Shown here: positions 55,193-63,527 of the stretch, piece after piece
Layout: every line of letters begins with the position of its first letter
Numbering within the stretch: position 1 is the stretch's first letter
DNA from: Rubrivivax gelatinosus IL144
GTDB taxonomy: Bacteria; Pseudomonadota; Gammaproteobacteria; Burkholderiales; Burkholderiaceae_C
Length of the DNA stretch: 64,000 bases
Direction: 5' to 3'
Assembly: GCF_000284255.1 (NCBI RefSeq)
Contig: NC_017075.1
Span: forward strand, 1,302,001 to 1,366,000
Program-made: the position numbers and the translations under genes
The notes under the pieces: model-generated
Database searches by the model: none
What the model was told of the DNA's origin: nothing
The model's input: only the letters and a program-made list of their open reading frames with translations

Positions 55193-56464
55193 TCAGCCGG
55201 CGGCCAGGCGGCTGACGGCCCACCAGGTCGCCCAGGCGGCGCCGGTCGAGGCGGCCAGCGACGCGGCGACGACGCTGCCGAAGCGCGTGCCGCCGGCGAC
55301 GAAGGCCGTGATCGAACGGGTCACCGCGTTCGTCGAGATCGCCACCAGCACGCCGTAGGCCGCGGCCTGCAGTTCCAGCCGGCCTTCGCCGGCCAGCGCG
55401 CCCAGCGCGGCGCAGGCGGCGTGGGCGTCGGCGATCGCCGTCAGCGCCGCGCCGGCCAGCACGCCGGCGTCGCCGAAATGGCGCTGCGCCCAGCCGACGC
55501 CGAGCGACGCGGCGGTCAGCAGCACCGCCACCAGCAGCGCCTCGCGCGGGCGCAGCGGCCCGGCCTTGGACGACTCGGGCGCCGTGCCCTTGGCGCCGCG
55601 GGCGCGCCACAGCCCGGTGCCGGCGGCCACCGCAGTGGCCACCAGCGCCGGGGCCGCGACCAGCGCCGCCAGCGGCGGCGAGGTCGCGGTCAGGATGATC
55701 AGCCCCAGCACCCAGGTCGCCGAGGTCGACAGCACCGAGCCGGCTTCGCAGGCGCGCGCCAGCGCCGGCTCGGCGCGCACGCGCGTGCCCATCGAGGCGA
55801 TCGTCGCGGTGCTGGAGACGAAGCCCGACAGCAGCCCCGACAGCGCCATGCCGGCGGCGGCGCCGAAGAAACGCAGCGCGACGTGGCCGGCGGCCTGCAG
55901 CACCAGGATCAGCGTCGCCAGCAGGCCCAGCGTGCGCGGCTGCAGCCCGCCCAGCCAGGCCACCGGCGTCGCCGGCAGCAGCGGCAGCACGACCAGCACC
56001 AGCGCCGCCAGCAGCAGCGCGTCGTGCAGCTCGGCTTCGGTCAGCACGCGGGTCGCGAAGCGGTGCAGCCGCGCCTGCGCCGCCAGCAGCACGGCGATGA
56101 CCACCGCCGCGCCGCCGCCCACCAGCGGCAGCTGCATCGACACCACGCCGACGAGGTAGGTGACGAACAGCGCCAGCTCGGTCGTCATGCCCGGGTCCCG
56201 GCTGCGCTGCACGACCTGGCTGCGCCAGTAGGCCACCGCGGCCAGCGCCAGCACCGCCAGCGCGCCGCAGGCCACGACCAGCGGCTCGCCGATCACCTGG
56301 GCGAAGGCGCCGGCCAGGCTGGCCAGCGTGAAGCTGCGGATGCCGGCGGGCTCGCGGTCAGGGCCGCTGCCTTTGCGCCGTTCGCGCTCCAGGCCGATCA
56401 GCAGCCCGCCGCCGAGCGCCGAGACCAGGCCCAGCGCGGCCGGGGTGGACGAGGGGTCGAACAC
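55193..56464 (-). CDS. MgtC/SapB family protein with DUF4010 domain
   Basis: 423 residues, many membrane helices. The N-terminal MgtC/SapB domain has GGLLIGLERERRKGSGPDREPAGIRSFTLASLAG; the long C-terminal part (about 170-423, with LLSGFVSSTATIASMGTRVRAEP and SISTNAVTRS-like segment) is DUF4010. MgtC-type proteins are associated with magnesium and phosphate homeostasis. The start is the GTG at 56464 (VFDPSSTPAALG); upstream residues would intrude on the neighbour. Confidence 0.88.
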   Translation of the reverse strand: MFDPSSTPAALGLVSALGGGLLIGLERERRKGSGPDREPAGIRSFTLASLAGAFAQVIGEPLVVACGALAVLALAAVAYWRSQVVQRSRDPGMTTELALFVTYLVGVVSMQLPLVGGGAAVVIAVLLAAQARLHRFATRVLTEAELHDALLLAALVLVVLPLLPATPVAWLGGLQPRTLGLLATLILVLQAAGHVALRFFGAAAGMALSGLLSGFVSSTATIASMGTRVRAEPALARACEAGSVLSTSATWVLGLIILTATSPPLAALVAAPALVATAVAAGTGLWRARGAKGTAPESSKAGPLRPREALLVAVLLTAASLGVGWAQRHFGDAGVLAGAALTAIADAHAACAALGALAGEGRLELQAAAYGVLVAISTNAVTRSITAFVAGGTRFGSVVAASLAASTGAAWATWWAVSRLAAG

Positions 56465-56474
56465 CGCCCGGGCC

Positions 56475-57830
56475 TCAGACGCTGACCTGCTCGCCGTGCT
56501 GCGGCACACGCGCCGCCCAGCCCAGCTCGTCGCGGATGCGCACGCGCAGCGCGTCGGCGGCGTCGGGCTCGCCGTGCACGACGAAGGTCTGGCGCGGCGC
56601 CTTGGGCGTCGTGCGCAGCCAGTCCATCAGCTCGTCGCTGTCGGCGTGGCCGGAGAAGCCTTCGAGGTGGCTGACCTCGCAGCGCACCGGCACGTACTCG
56701 CCGTGGATCTTGACCTCGGTGGCGCCGGCGACCATGCGTGCGCCGCGGCTGCCGCCGACCTGGAAACCGGGGAAGACGACGTGGTGCTGCGGCGACGGCG
56801 CCATCGCCTTCAGGTGGTGCAGCACGCGCCCGCCGGTGGCCATGCCGCTGGCCGACAGGATGACGCAGGGGAAGCGGTGCGAGGTCAGGCGGATCGACTG
56901 CTGCGGCGTCTCGACCATGCGCACGCCTTCGCAGGCGGCCTTCAGCTCGGCGGGTTTCACCCGCAGCACCTTGGCGAAGCGCCGGTACAGCTCGGTGGCC
57001 TGCACCGCCATCGGGCTGTCGAGGAAGATCGGCAGGTCCCGGGGGATCTCGCCGGCGCGCTTGAGGCGGTGCAGCACGACCATCAGCGCCTGGGCGCGGC
57101 CGACGGCGAAGGTCGGCATCAGCACCGAACCGCCGCGGCGCACCGTCTCGCGCACGATCTCGCCCAGCCGCGCGGCGACGTCCTCCTGCTCGTGGGCGCG
57201 GTTGCCGTAGGTCGACTCGACGAGCAGCACGTCGGCTTCGGGCAAGGGCTGCGGCGGCGGCATCAGCAGGTCGACGCTGCGGCCGACGTCGCCGGAGAAG
57301 ACGAGGCGCTCGCCGCGGCAGTCCAGCGTCACCGCGCAGGCGCCGAGCAGGTGGCCGACTGGCGTCAGCGTCACCGCGACGCTGCCGATCTTGAACGCCG
57401 AGCCGGTGTCCACAGGCGTCAGGCGCTGGATGGCGCGCGCGGCGTCGGCGCGCGTGTACAGCGGCAGCGCCTTCTCGTGGCGCGAGTAGCCGAACTTGTT
57501 GGCGCGCCGCGCGTCCTCTTCCTGCAGCTTGGCGCTGTCGAGCAGCAGCACCTCGGCCAGCGCGCAGGTCGCGGGCGAGGCGTAGATGCGGCCCTTCCAG
57601 CCGTGTTTGACCAGCGCCGGCAGGTAGCCGCTGTGGTCCATGTGGGCGTGGCTCAGCACCACCGCCTCGGCGTCGAGCAGGGCCGCAGGCGGCGTCTGCC
57701 AGTTGCGCTCGCGCAGCACCTTGAAGCCCTGGAACAGGCCGCAGTCGAGCAGCAGGCGCTGGCCGCCGAGGTCCACGCGGTGACGCGAGCCGGTCACGCT
57801 GTCGGCGGCGCCGAGGAAGTGCAGGTCCAT
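56475..57830 (-). CDS. Metallo-beta-lactamase/RMMBL-domain hydrolase
   Basis: 451 residues, a beta-CASP/RMMBL nuclease-like enzyme. The zinc motif is SHAHMDHSGYLPAL (HxHxDH). LGAADSVTGSRHRVDLGGQRLLLDCGLFQG opens, beta-CASP part SGMATGGRVLHHLKAM, and the RMMBL end VSHLEGFSGHADSDELMDWLRTTPKAPRQTFVVHGEP. Related to CPSF73/archaeal RNases and to exopolysaccharide and RNA processing. A 2-component zinc nuclease is probable; RNA substrate unproven. Confidence 0.93.
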   Translation of the reverse strand: MDLHFLGAADSVTGSRHRVDLGGQRLLLDCGLFQGFKVLRERNWQTPPAALLDAEAVVLSHAHMDHSGYLPALVKHGWKGRIYASPATCALAEVLLLDSAKLQEEDARRANKFGYSRHEKALPLYTRADAARAIQRLTPVDTGSAFKIGSVAVTLTPVGHLLGACAVTLDCRGERLVFSGDVGRSVDLLMPPPQPLPEADVLLVESTYGNRAHEQEDVAARLGEIVRETVRRGGSVLMPTFAVGRAQALMVVLHRLKRAGEIPRDLPIFLDSPMAVQATELYRRFAKVLRVKPAELKAACEGVRMVETPQQSIRLTSHRFPCVILSASGMATGGRVLHHLKAMAPSPQHHVVFPGFQVGGSRGARMVAGATEVKIHGEYVPVRCEVSHLEGFSGHADSDELMDWLRTTPKAPRQTFVVHGEPDAADALRVRIRDELGWAARVPQHGEQVSV

Positions 57831-57848
57831 CTCTCTCTCTTTCTCTCT

Positions 57849-58532
57849 TCAGCGGGAAACGGTGCGGGCCGGCTGCAGCGCGGCCGATTCGAGCCGCTGC
57901 AGGCCGGGCGAGGGGGCTGCCATGGCGCGCAGCAGCGCGGCGGCGACGTCGGCCGCGGCCACCGGGCGCCAGCGTGCCGGGATCAGCCCGACCAGCGGCC
58001 GCGACAGGCGCTGCGCCAGCGCTTCGCCGGGGCGCGGCAACTGGCCCAGGCCGTCGCGTTCGCCGAGCAGCAGCGAAGGGCGGGCGACGACCAGCGTCTC
58101 GAAGCCCAGCGCCTCGAGCGCGGCCTCGGCCTCGCCCTTGGTGCGCAGGCACAGGTTGGACGAGGCGGCATCGGCGCCCAGCGCCGACACGAGCGCGAAG
58201 CGGCGCACGCCGGCGGCACGCGCGGCGCGTGCGAAGGCGAGCACGGCGTCGAGGTCGACGGCGCGGAAGGCGGTGTCGGAGCCGGCGGCGGCGCGGGTCG
58301 TGCCCAGGGCGCAGAACGCGGTCTCGGCCGGCGGCAGCGCCGCGAAGGCGGCGGCGGCGAGGAAGTCGGGGACCTGGACATCGACGCGCCCGGCACGCGC
58401 CGGCAGCGGCCGCCGCGTCAGGCGGACCAGCGGCCCGGGGCCGGCCCAGAGCCGGTCGATCTCGCGGCCGACGAGCCCGGTGGCGCCGGCCAGCCACGCG
58501 GCGGGCGCCGCGCTGCCGTGGGGGATGGTCAC
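57849..58532 (-). CDS. NAD(P)-binding Rossmann-fold protein (YwnB/epimerase-like)
   Basis: 227 residues. Nucleotide motif LAGATGLVGREIDRLW near the N-terminus and CALGTTRAAAGSDTAFRAVDLDAVLAFARAARAAGVRRFALVSALGAD, the NAD(P)H-binding atypical short-chain pattern with no YxxxK motif. Probably an NADPH-dependent reductase or a regulatory relative. Substrate unknown. It starts at 58532, 18 bases before the metallohydrolase gene. Confidence 0.85.
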   Translation of the reverse strand: MTIPHGSAAPAAWLAGATGLVGREIDRLWAGPGPLVRLTRRPLPARAGRVDVQVPDFLAAAAFAALPPAETAFCALGTTRAAAGSDTAFRAVDLDAVLAFARAARAAGVRRFALVSALGADAASSNLCLRTKGEAEAALEALGFETLVVARPSLLLGERDGLGQLPRPGEALAQRLSRPLVGLIPARWRPVAAADVAAALLRAMAAPSPGLQRLESAALQPARTVSR

Positions 58533-58622
58533 GAGCCCATGCTAGCCGCGAGGTCTGCCGCGTGGCGGCAAGACCTTTCGTCGCACGTCAAAACGGCGCC
58601 ATTTCGGCGCCGTCGGATCAGC

Positions 58623-58697
58623 CCTCGCGCGTGCAATCGCGCTCGGGCCTTCGGCAGGCGCAGAACGCCTTCCGGCGTCCTGCGTCCAGACTCAGGC
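58623..58697. repeat. 75-bp dispersed repeat, copy B
   Basis: Matches 36580-36654 at 69/75 positions. On the minus strand it folds into CGCAGGACGCC-GGAA-GGCGTTCTGCG, a stem of 11 pairs (one G-T) with a GNRA-type loop. It lies 15 bases after the stop of the aminopeptidase gene. Confidence 0.75.
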
Positions 58698-58711
58698 AGC
58701 GGGGCGGGCGA

Positions 58712-60526
58712 TCAGATCGCCTCGGTGCGCGCCTTCAGCCAGGCCAGCGCGGCGCCGGAGAGCTTGGGCGCCAGGCGCTCGCGCACCGTCGCGTGGTACC
58801 GGTTGAGCCAGTCGATCTCGTCCGCGCGCAGCAACGAGCGCTCGATGCAGCGCGTGTCGATCGGGCACAGCGTCAGCGTCTCGAACTCGAGGAACTCGCC
58901 GAACTGGCCGTCCTCGGCGGTGGCCGCGGGCACCGCGAGCACCAGGTTCTCGATGCGCACGCCCCACTGGCCGGGGCGGTAGATGCCGGGTTCGATCGAG
59001 GTGATCATGCCCGGCTCGATGGCCATCTGCGGCTCGACGACGGCCTTGCTGATGGTCTGCGGGCCTTCGTGCACCGCCAGGCAGTAGCCGACGCCGTGGC
59101 CGGTGCCGTGGCCGTACTCGATGCCTTCGGCCCACAGCGGCGCCCGCGCCAGCGCGTCGAGCATCGGGCCCGGCGTGCCGCGCGGGAAACGCACGCGCGA
59201 CAGCGCGATCGTGCCCTTGAGCACCAGCGTGTAGTCGCGCTTCATCGCCGGCGTCAGCGTGCCGATCGGCCAGACGCGCGTGATGTCGGTCGTGCCGCCG
59301 AAGTACTGGCCGCCGCTGTCGATCAGCAGCAGCGTGCCTTCGCCGGGCTTGACCTCGACGACGGCATGCGCCTCCTCGGTGGCGCGGTAGTGCGGCATCG
59401 CGCCGTTGGGGCCGAAGCCGGCGATCGTGCCGAAGCTCGGGCCCATCGAGCCCGGGCGGCGCGAACGTGCGGCGGCGAGCTTCTCGTCGATCGTCAGCTC
59501 GGTGATGCGCTCGTCGCCCAGCGCGCCTTCGAACCAGGCGTAGAACTCGCACATCGCGGCGCCGTCCTCGGCCATCGCTTCGCGCGTGAACTGGGCTTCC
59601 TCGGCGGTCTTGCGGCTCTTGGCCAGCGTGCTCGGGTTGATCTTCTCGACGACCGCGCAGCGCGCGCGCTCGCGCAGGCCCAGCGTCACGCGCTTGGGGT
59701 CCAGCAGCAGGGTCTCGGTCTCGGCCAGCGCGGCCAGCGCGTCGCCGGCGCCGGCGTAGGGCGCCAGCGTGAAGCCGTCGGCGGCCAGGCGCTCGGCCAG
59801 TTCGGGGGCGATCTTGCCGTCGCCGATGAACAGCGTGGCGCTGTCGGCCGAGACCAGCAGGTGTGCCAGGAACACCGGGTTGTAGGGCACGTCCTGGCCG
59901 CGCAGGTTGGTGATCCAGGCGATGTCGTCGACGGTGGAGACGAAGTGCTGCGTCGCGCCGGCGGCCGCCATCGCCTCGCGCAGCGTCGCCAGCTTGGCGC
60001 TGCGCGGCACGCAGGCATAGGGCAGCGGGTGCTCGGCGACCGGCGCAGCCGGCAGCGCCGGGCGATCGGGCCAGATCTGCTCGAGCAGGTCGAGGTCGGT
60101 GCGCAGCGTCACGCCCTTGGGCTCGAGCGCGGCGCGCAGCGCCTTGGCCGCGGCCAGGCCCAGCACCTGACCGTCGACGACGACGCTGGCGCCGGCCGGC
60201 ACCTGCGCGGCCAGCCAGTCGACGTGCGCCGAGGCGTTGCCGGTGGGGATGCGCTCCAGATCGATGCCGCTGCCGGCGAGTTCGGCCTCGGCCTGCACCC
60301 AGTAGCGGCTGTCGGCGAAGAGCGCGGCGCGCTCGACGGTGACGACCAGGGTGCCCATCGAGCCGGTGAAGCCGGACAGCCATTGGCGGCCCTGCCAGCG
60401 TTCGGGCAGGTACTCGGAGAGATGCGGGTCGGCCGACGGGACGAGCAGCGCGTGGGCGCCGGCGGCCGCGAGGGCGTCGCGCGTCCGTTCGATCCGCAGG
60501 CGGATCGGGGAAGTGCGGGTGTCCAT
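58712..60526 (-). CDS. Aminopeptidase P family protein (M24B)
   Basis: 604 residues, the long eukaryote-like aminopeptidase P with two N-terminal creatinase-like domains. Metal ligands of the pita-bread domain are the Asp of LLIDSGGQYFGGTTDITRVWP, the His of GHGTGHGVGYCLAVHEGP and Glu of TSIEPGIYR and VRIENLVLAVPA. Hydrolyses an N-terminal residue before proline. Start ATG at 60526 (MDTRTSPIR). Downstream, 15 bases after the stop, lies the 75-bp repeat. Confidence 0.95.
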   Translation of the reverse strand: MDTRTSPIRLRIERTRDALAAAGAHALLVPSADPHLSEYLPERWQGRQWLSGFTGSMGTLVVTVERAALFADSRYWVQAEAELAGSGIDLERIPTGNASAHVDWLAAQVPAGASVVVDGQVLGLAAAKALRAALEPKGVTLRTDLDLLEQIWPDRPALPAAPVAEHPLPYACVPRSAKLATLREAMAAAGATQHFVSTVDDIAWITNLRGQDVPYNPVFLAHLLVSADSATLFIGDGKIAPELAERLAADGFTLAPYAGAGDALAALAETETLLLDPKRVTLGLRERARCAVVEKINPSTLAKSRKTAEEAQFTREAMAEDGAAMCEFYAWFEGALGDERITELTIDEKLAAARSRRPGSMGPSFGTIAGFGPNGAMPHYRATEEAHAVVEVKPGEGTLLLIDSGGQYFGGTTDITRVWPIGTLTPAMKRDYTLVLKGTIALSRVRFPRGTPGPMLDALARAPLWAEGIEYGHGTGHGVGYCLAVHEGPQTISKAVVEPQMAIEPGMITSIEPGIYRPGQWGVRIENLVLAVPAATAEDGQFGEFLEFETLTLCPIDTRCIERSLLRADEIDWLNRYHATVRERLAPKLSGAALAWLKARTEAI

Positions 60527-60613
60527 GGGGAAATGCTCCAGGGGGGATCGCGGCATTCTAGGAGCCGCCTCGTGCCCCTTGCCGTCCCTGGGCGGACGGC
60601 CCCCCTGCGGGGG

Positions 60614-61213
60614 TCAGCCGATGGTCGGCGTGCCGCCCTGGCCGTCGGGGTCGGGCAGGTTCAGGCCGAGCAGGTCGTCGGTCTGCTGCGACTGCTGGAC
60701 CTTGGCCGCAGCCTCGGCCGTGGCCTGCTGCTGGGCGACGGCGGCCTGGCTGTCGCGGCGCTCGTCCTGGGCCTCGTTCTCGGACTGGGTTTCGGCGGCG
60801 CGTGCCTTCTGCACCTCGGCGGGGGAGGGCGCCGCGGTCACCGTGTACTGCAGGTCGCCGCCGGCGCCGACCTCGACGAACTGCACCTGGGCGACGGTGG
60901 CGTAGTAGTTCAGCGCCTCGCGCACGCGCTGGCGGTCGGAAGTGCTGCGCGACTGCTGCAGGTCGACGCTGGCCACGGCGGCCGGCACTTCGCTGAAGCT
61001 GTAGGTCACCGTGCGCGGCGAGGTATTGCTGCTGGCCAGCGCCTGGTCGATGTTCACGTCGCCGGTCTCGCGCGTCTCCTGCCGCGAACGCTGGCGCACG
61101 CGCACGGCGTCGGAACTCGTGTCGACCGCGTGGACCGCCGTCACGGCACGGGCGGCCGAGGCGGCGTCGTGCGACGTCGTCGTGCTCCGGTCGATCTGTG
61201 ATAGCGGTCCCAT
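60614..61213 (-). CDS. Hypothetical protein with a metzincin-like N-terminal half domain
   Basis: 199 residues. The middle (TVTYSFSEVPAA...SDRQRVREALNYYATVAQVQFVEV...GDLQYTV, about 68-130) resembles the first half of serralysin-type M10 peptidase domains, which read ITYSF...Q..AVRAALDAWSAVANVTFTEV. The zinc motif HExxHxxGH that should follow is absent; instead there is an Ala/Gln/Glu-rich coiled tail (about 135-175). No signal peptide. It may be a degenerate peptidase or a calcium-rich secreted protein fragment; assignment is tentative. Confidence 0.6.
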   Translation of the reverse strand: MGPLSQIDRSTTTSHDAASAARAVTAVHAVDTSSDAVRVRQRSRQETRETGDVNIDQALASSNTSPRTVTYSFSEVPAAVASVDLQQSRSTSDRQRVREALNYYATVAQVQFVEVGAGGDLQYTVTAAPSPAEVQKARAAETQSENEAQDERRDSQAAVAQQQATAEAAAKVQQSQQTDDLLGLNLPDPDGQGGTPTIG

Positions 61214-61303
61214 GTCGGGCCTATCGGCCGAAAAGCGCCGTGCTTGAGGGTGCAGATCCGGCGATTGGACTAGGGAAAACCCTGATCAAGCGCTGTTTTC
61301 GTG

Positions 61304-62563
61304 TCAAGTCACCGCTTGTCGGCGATTGAACTCGGGCCGGCGCCACTCGCCGCGCTCCAGAACCTCGGCCAGCTGGACCGCGGCATCGTAGGCGTCGACG
61401 TGGCGCAGGTACAGCGGCGTGAAGCCGAAACGCAGGATGTCGGGTGCACGGAAGTCGCCGACGACGCCGCGGGCGATCAGCGCCTGCACGGTGGCGTAGG
61501 CCAGCTCCGGCTCGTCGCGCGGCGCCAGGCAGACCTGGCTGCCGCGTTCGGCGTCGCTTTCCGGCGACACCTGCACCAGCTGCGGGCAGCGCACACGCAG
61601 CTCGTTGGCGAACAGCCGCGTCAGCGCCAGCGACTTGGCGCGCAGCGCCGCCATGCCGCCGAAGGATTCGGCGGCGAGCACGGTGTCGACGCCGCACTCC
61701 AGCGCCGCCAGCGCCAGGATGGCCGGCGTGCCGCAGAGGTAGCGCACGATGCCCGGCGCCGGGCGGTAGCCGGGCGTGAACTCGAAGGGCGCGGCGTGGC
61801 CCATCCAGCCCGACAGCGGCTGGGCGAAGCGGCCGGCGTGGCGGCGGTGCGCCCAGACGAAAGCCGGCGCGCCGGGGCCGCCGTTCAGGAACTTGTAGCC
61901 GCATCCGATCGCGAAGTCCGCCTCGGCGGCGTTCAGGTCCACCGGCACCGCGCCGGCGCTGTGCGCCAGGTCCCAGACGGCCAGCGCGCCGGCGGCGTGC
62001 GCGGCGCGGGTCAGCGCCGCCATGTCGTGCAAACGCCCGGTGCGGTAGTTCACGTGGGTCAGCATCAGCACGGCGCAGCGCTCGTCCAGCGCGGCCGGGA
62101 TCGCCTCGGGCGTGTCGACCAGCAGCAGCTCGAAACCACGCTCGGCGGCCAGCGACTCGGCGATGTAGAGGTCGGTCGGGAAGTTGCTGCGCTCGCTGAC
62201 GATGCGCGTGCGCTGCGGCGCGTCGGCGCGCACGATGGCGAGCGCCGCGGCCAGCACCTTGTACAGGTTGACCGAGGTCGAGTCGGCGGCCACCAGTTCG
62301 CCCGGCGCGGCGCCCACGAGGCGCGCGATCTTGTCGCCGACACGCTGCGGCAGCGTGATCCAGCCGGCCTGGTTCCAGCTGCCGATGAGCCCGGTGCCCC
62401 ATTCGCCGGTGACGACTTCGGCGACCCGCGCCGGCGTCGCCCGGGGCAGCACGCCCAGCGAGTTGCCGTCGAGGTAGATCGTGCCGGGCGGCAGCGCGAA
62501 CTGCTCGCGCAGCGGGGCCAGCGGGTCGTGCGCGTCCAGCGCCAGGGCGTCGTCTCGGGTCAT
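61304..62563 (-). CDS. kynU: Kynureninase
   Basis: 419 residues. PLP enzyme that splits kynurenine to anthranilate and alanine. The PLP-binding Lys is in FAIGCGYKFLNGGPGAP; YLDGNSLGVLPR opens, VNLYKVLAAAL and HVNYRTGRLHDM are conserved, WDLAHSAGAVPVDL binds the cofactor. It overlaps kynB by four bases (ATGA) in a kynB-kynU operon; kynA is not in the window. Confidence 0.95.
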   Translation of the reverse strand: MTRDDALALDAHDPLAPLREQFALPPGTIYLDGNSLGVLPRATPARVAEVVTGEWGTGLIGSWNQAGWITLPQRVGDKIARLVGAAPGELVAADSTSVNLYKVLAAALAIVRADAPQRTRIVSERSNFPTDLYIAESLAAERGFELLLVDTPEAIPAALDERCAVLMLTHVNYRTGRLHDMAALTRAAHAAGALAVWDLAHSAGAVPVDLNAAEADFAIGCGYKFLNGGPGAPAFVWAHRRHAGRFAQPLSGWMGHAAPFEFTPGYRPAPGIVRYLCGTPAILALAALECGVDTVLAAESFGGMAALRAKSLALTRLFANELRVRCPQLVQVSPESDAERGSQVCLAPRDEPELAYATVQALIARGVVGDFRAPDILRFGFTPLYLRHVDAYDAAVQLAEVLERGEWRRPEFNRRQAVT

Positions 62564-63192
62564 GGCAGTTCTCGGAGGATGGCGCGCACCGGCGAGGCGT
62601 CGGCGGCGACCCATTTCAGCGGCAGGGCAATCAGCTCGTAATCGCCTTCTGGCACGGCGTCGAGCACGAGGTTCTCCAGCACACGCAGGCCGCGCCGGCG
62701 CAGCACCTGGTGCGCGTCCAGCGTCTTGCTGTCGGCCGGGTCGACGCTGGCGCTGTCGATGCCGACCAGGCGCACGCCGAGCTCGGCCAGGCGCTCCAGC
62801 GCCTGGGGCTCGATGCCGGCGAGCGCCGGGTCCCAGGCCTCGGGCGCACGTGCGTAGGTGCGCAGCAGCACACGCGGCGGCAGGCCGTCGAGCGCGTGCG
62901 TCAGGTGCTCCCAGCGCACCAGCGGCGCGGCGCCGATGGCGTGGATCACGCGGCAGCGACCGAGGTAGGGCGCCAGGTCGAGCAGGCCGACCGGCGTGCC
63001 GGCCTCGTCGTAGTGCAGCGGCGCGTCGGCGTGCGCGCCGACGTGCGGCGACAGCGTGACGGTCTGCAGGTTGACCGGGCAGCCGGGCGCGATGCGCGCC
63101 GCCCATTGCGCCTGGTAGGGCGCGTCGCCGGGAAAGACCGGGCTGCCGGCGTGCACCGGCGGCGAGATGTCCCAGATCCGCGCTTCGGCCAT
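62560..63192 (-). CDS. kynB: Arylformamidase (N-formylkynurenine formamidase)
   Basis: 210 residues, cyclase-family metal enzyme. It hydrolyses N-formylkynurenine to kynurenine. ARIWDISPPVHAGSPVFPGD opens, the metal site is LSPHVGAHADAPLHYDEAG (HxGTHxDxPxH type), and VRLVGIDSASVDPADSKTLDAHQVL is a KynB mark. Start 63192. Next to kynU. Confidence 0.95.
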   Translation of the reverse strand: MAEARIWDISPPVHAGSPVFPGDAPYQAQWAARIAPGCPVNLQTVTLSPHVGAHADAPLHYDEAGTPVGLLDLAPYLGRCRVIHAIGAAPLVRWEHLTHALDGLPPRVLLRTYARAPEAWDPALAGIEPQALERLAELGVRLVGIDSASVDPADSKTLDAHQVLRRRGLRVLENLVLDAVPEGDYELIALPLKWVAADASPVRAILRELP

Positions 63193-63200
63193 CTGCGGGC

Positions 63201-63527
63201 TCAGAGCGACAGCGGCGCCAGCCCGTGGCGTCGGCGGGCGGCGTCGCAGGCGTCGTCGCCGATGCCGAGGTTGGCGCGGGCGCCGAACTCGCGGCAGGGC
63301 GAAGGCCGCCATTCGTGGATCGCGCAGGAGGCCTTGACGCCGATGGTGCCGACCAGCGCCGCGCAGCGCGGCGGCGTGCGGTCGGTGCCGCGCATGCGGC
63401 ACAGGCGCGAGCTGATCTGCTCGGCCAGCGTCTCGGGCACCTGGCCGCCGGCGCCGGCCCATTCGTCGCGGTCGAAGTCGACGCGCCAGCTCGCGCAGCA
63501 GGCGCCGCAGTCCAGGCAGGGGTTCAT
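63201..63527 (-). CDS. YkgJ-family cysteine cluster protein
   Basis: 108 residues. MNPCLDCGACCASWRVDFDRDEW opens with the CxxCGxCC zinc/Fe-S-like pattern; more Cys in LCRM, RCAAL, SCAIHEWRPSPCREF. Probably binds zinc or an Fe-S cluster. Function unknown. It ends nine bases before kynB and overlaps the upstream gene by four. Confidence 0.9.
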   Translation of the reverse strand: MNPCLDCGACCASWRVDFDRDEWAGAGGQVPETLAEQISSRLCRMRGTDRTPPRCAALVGTIGVKASCAIHEWRPSPCREFGARANLGIGDDACDAARRRHGLAPLSL

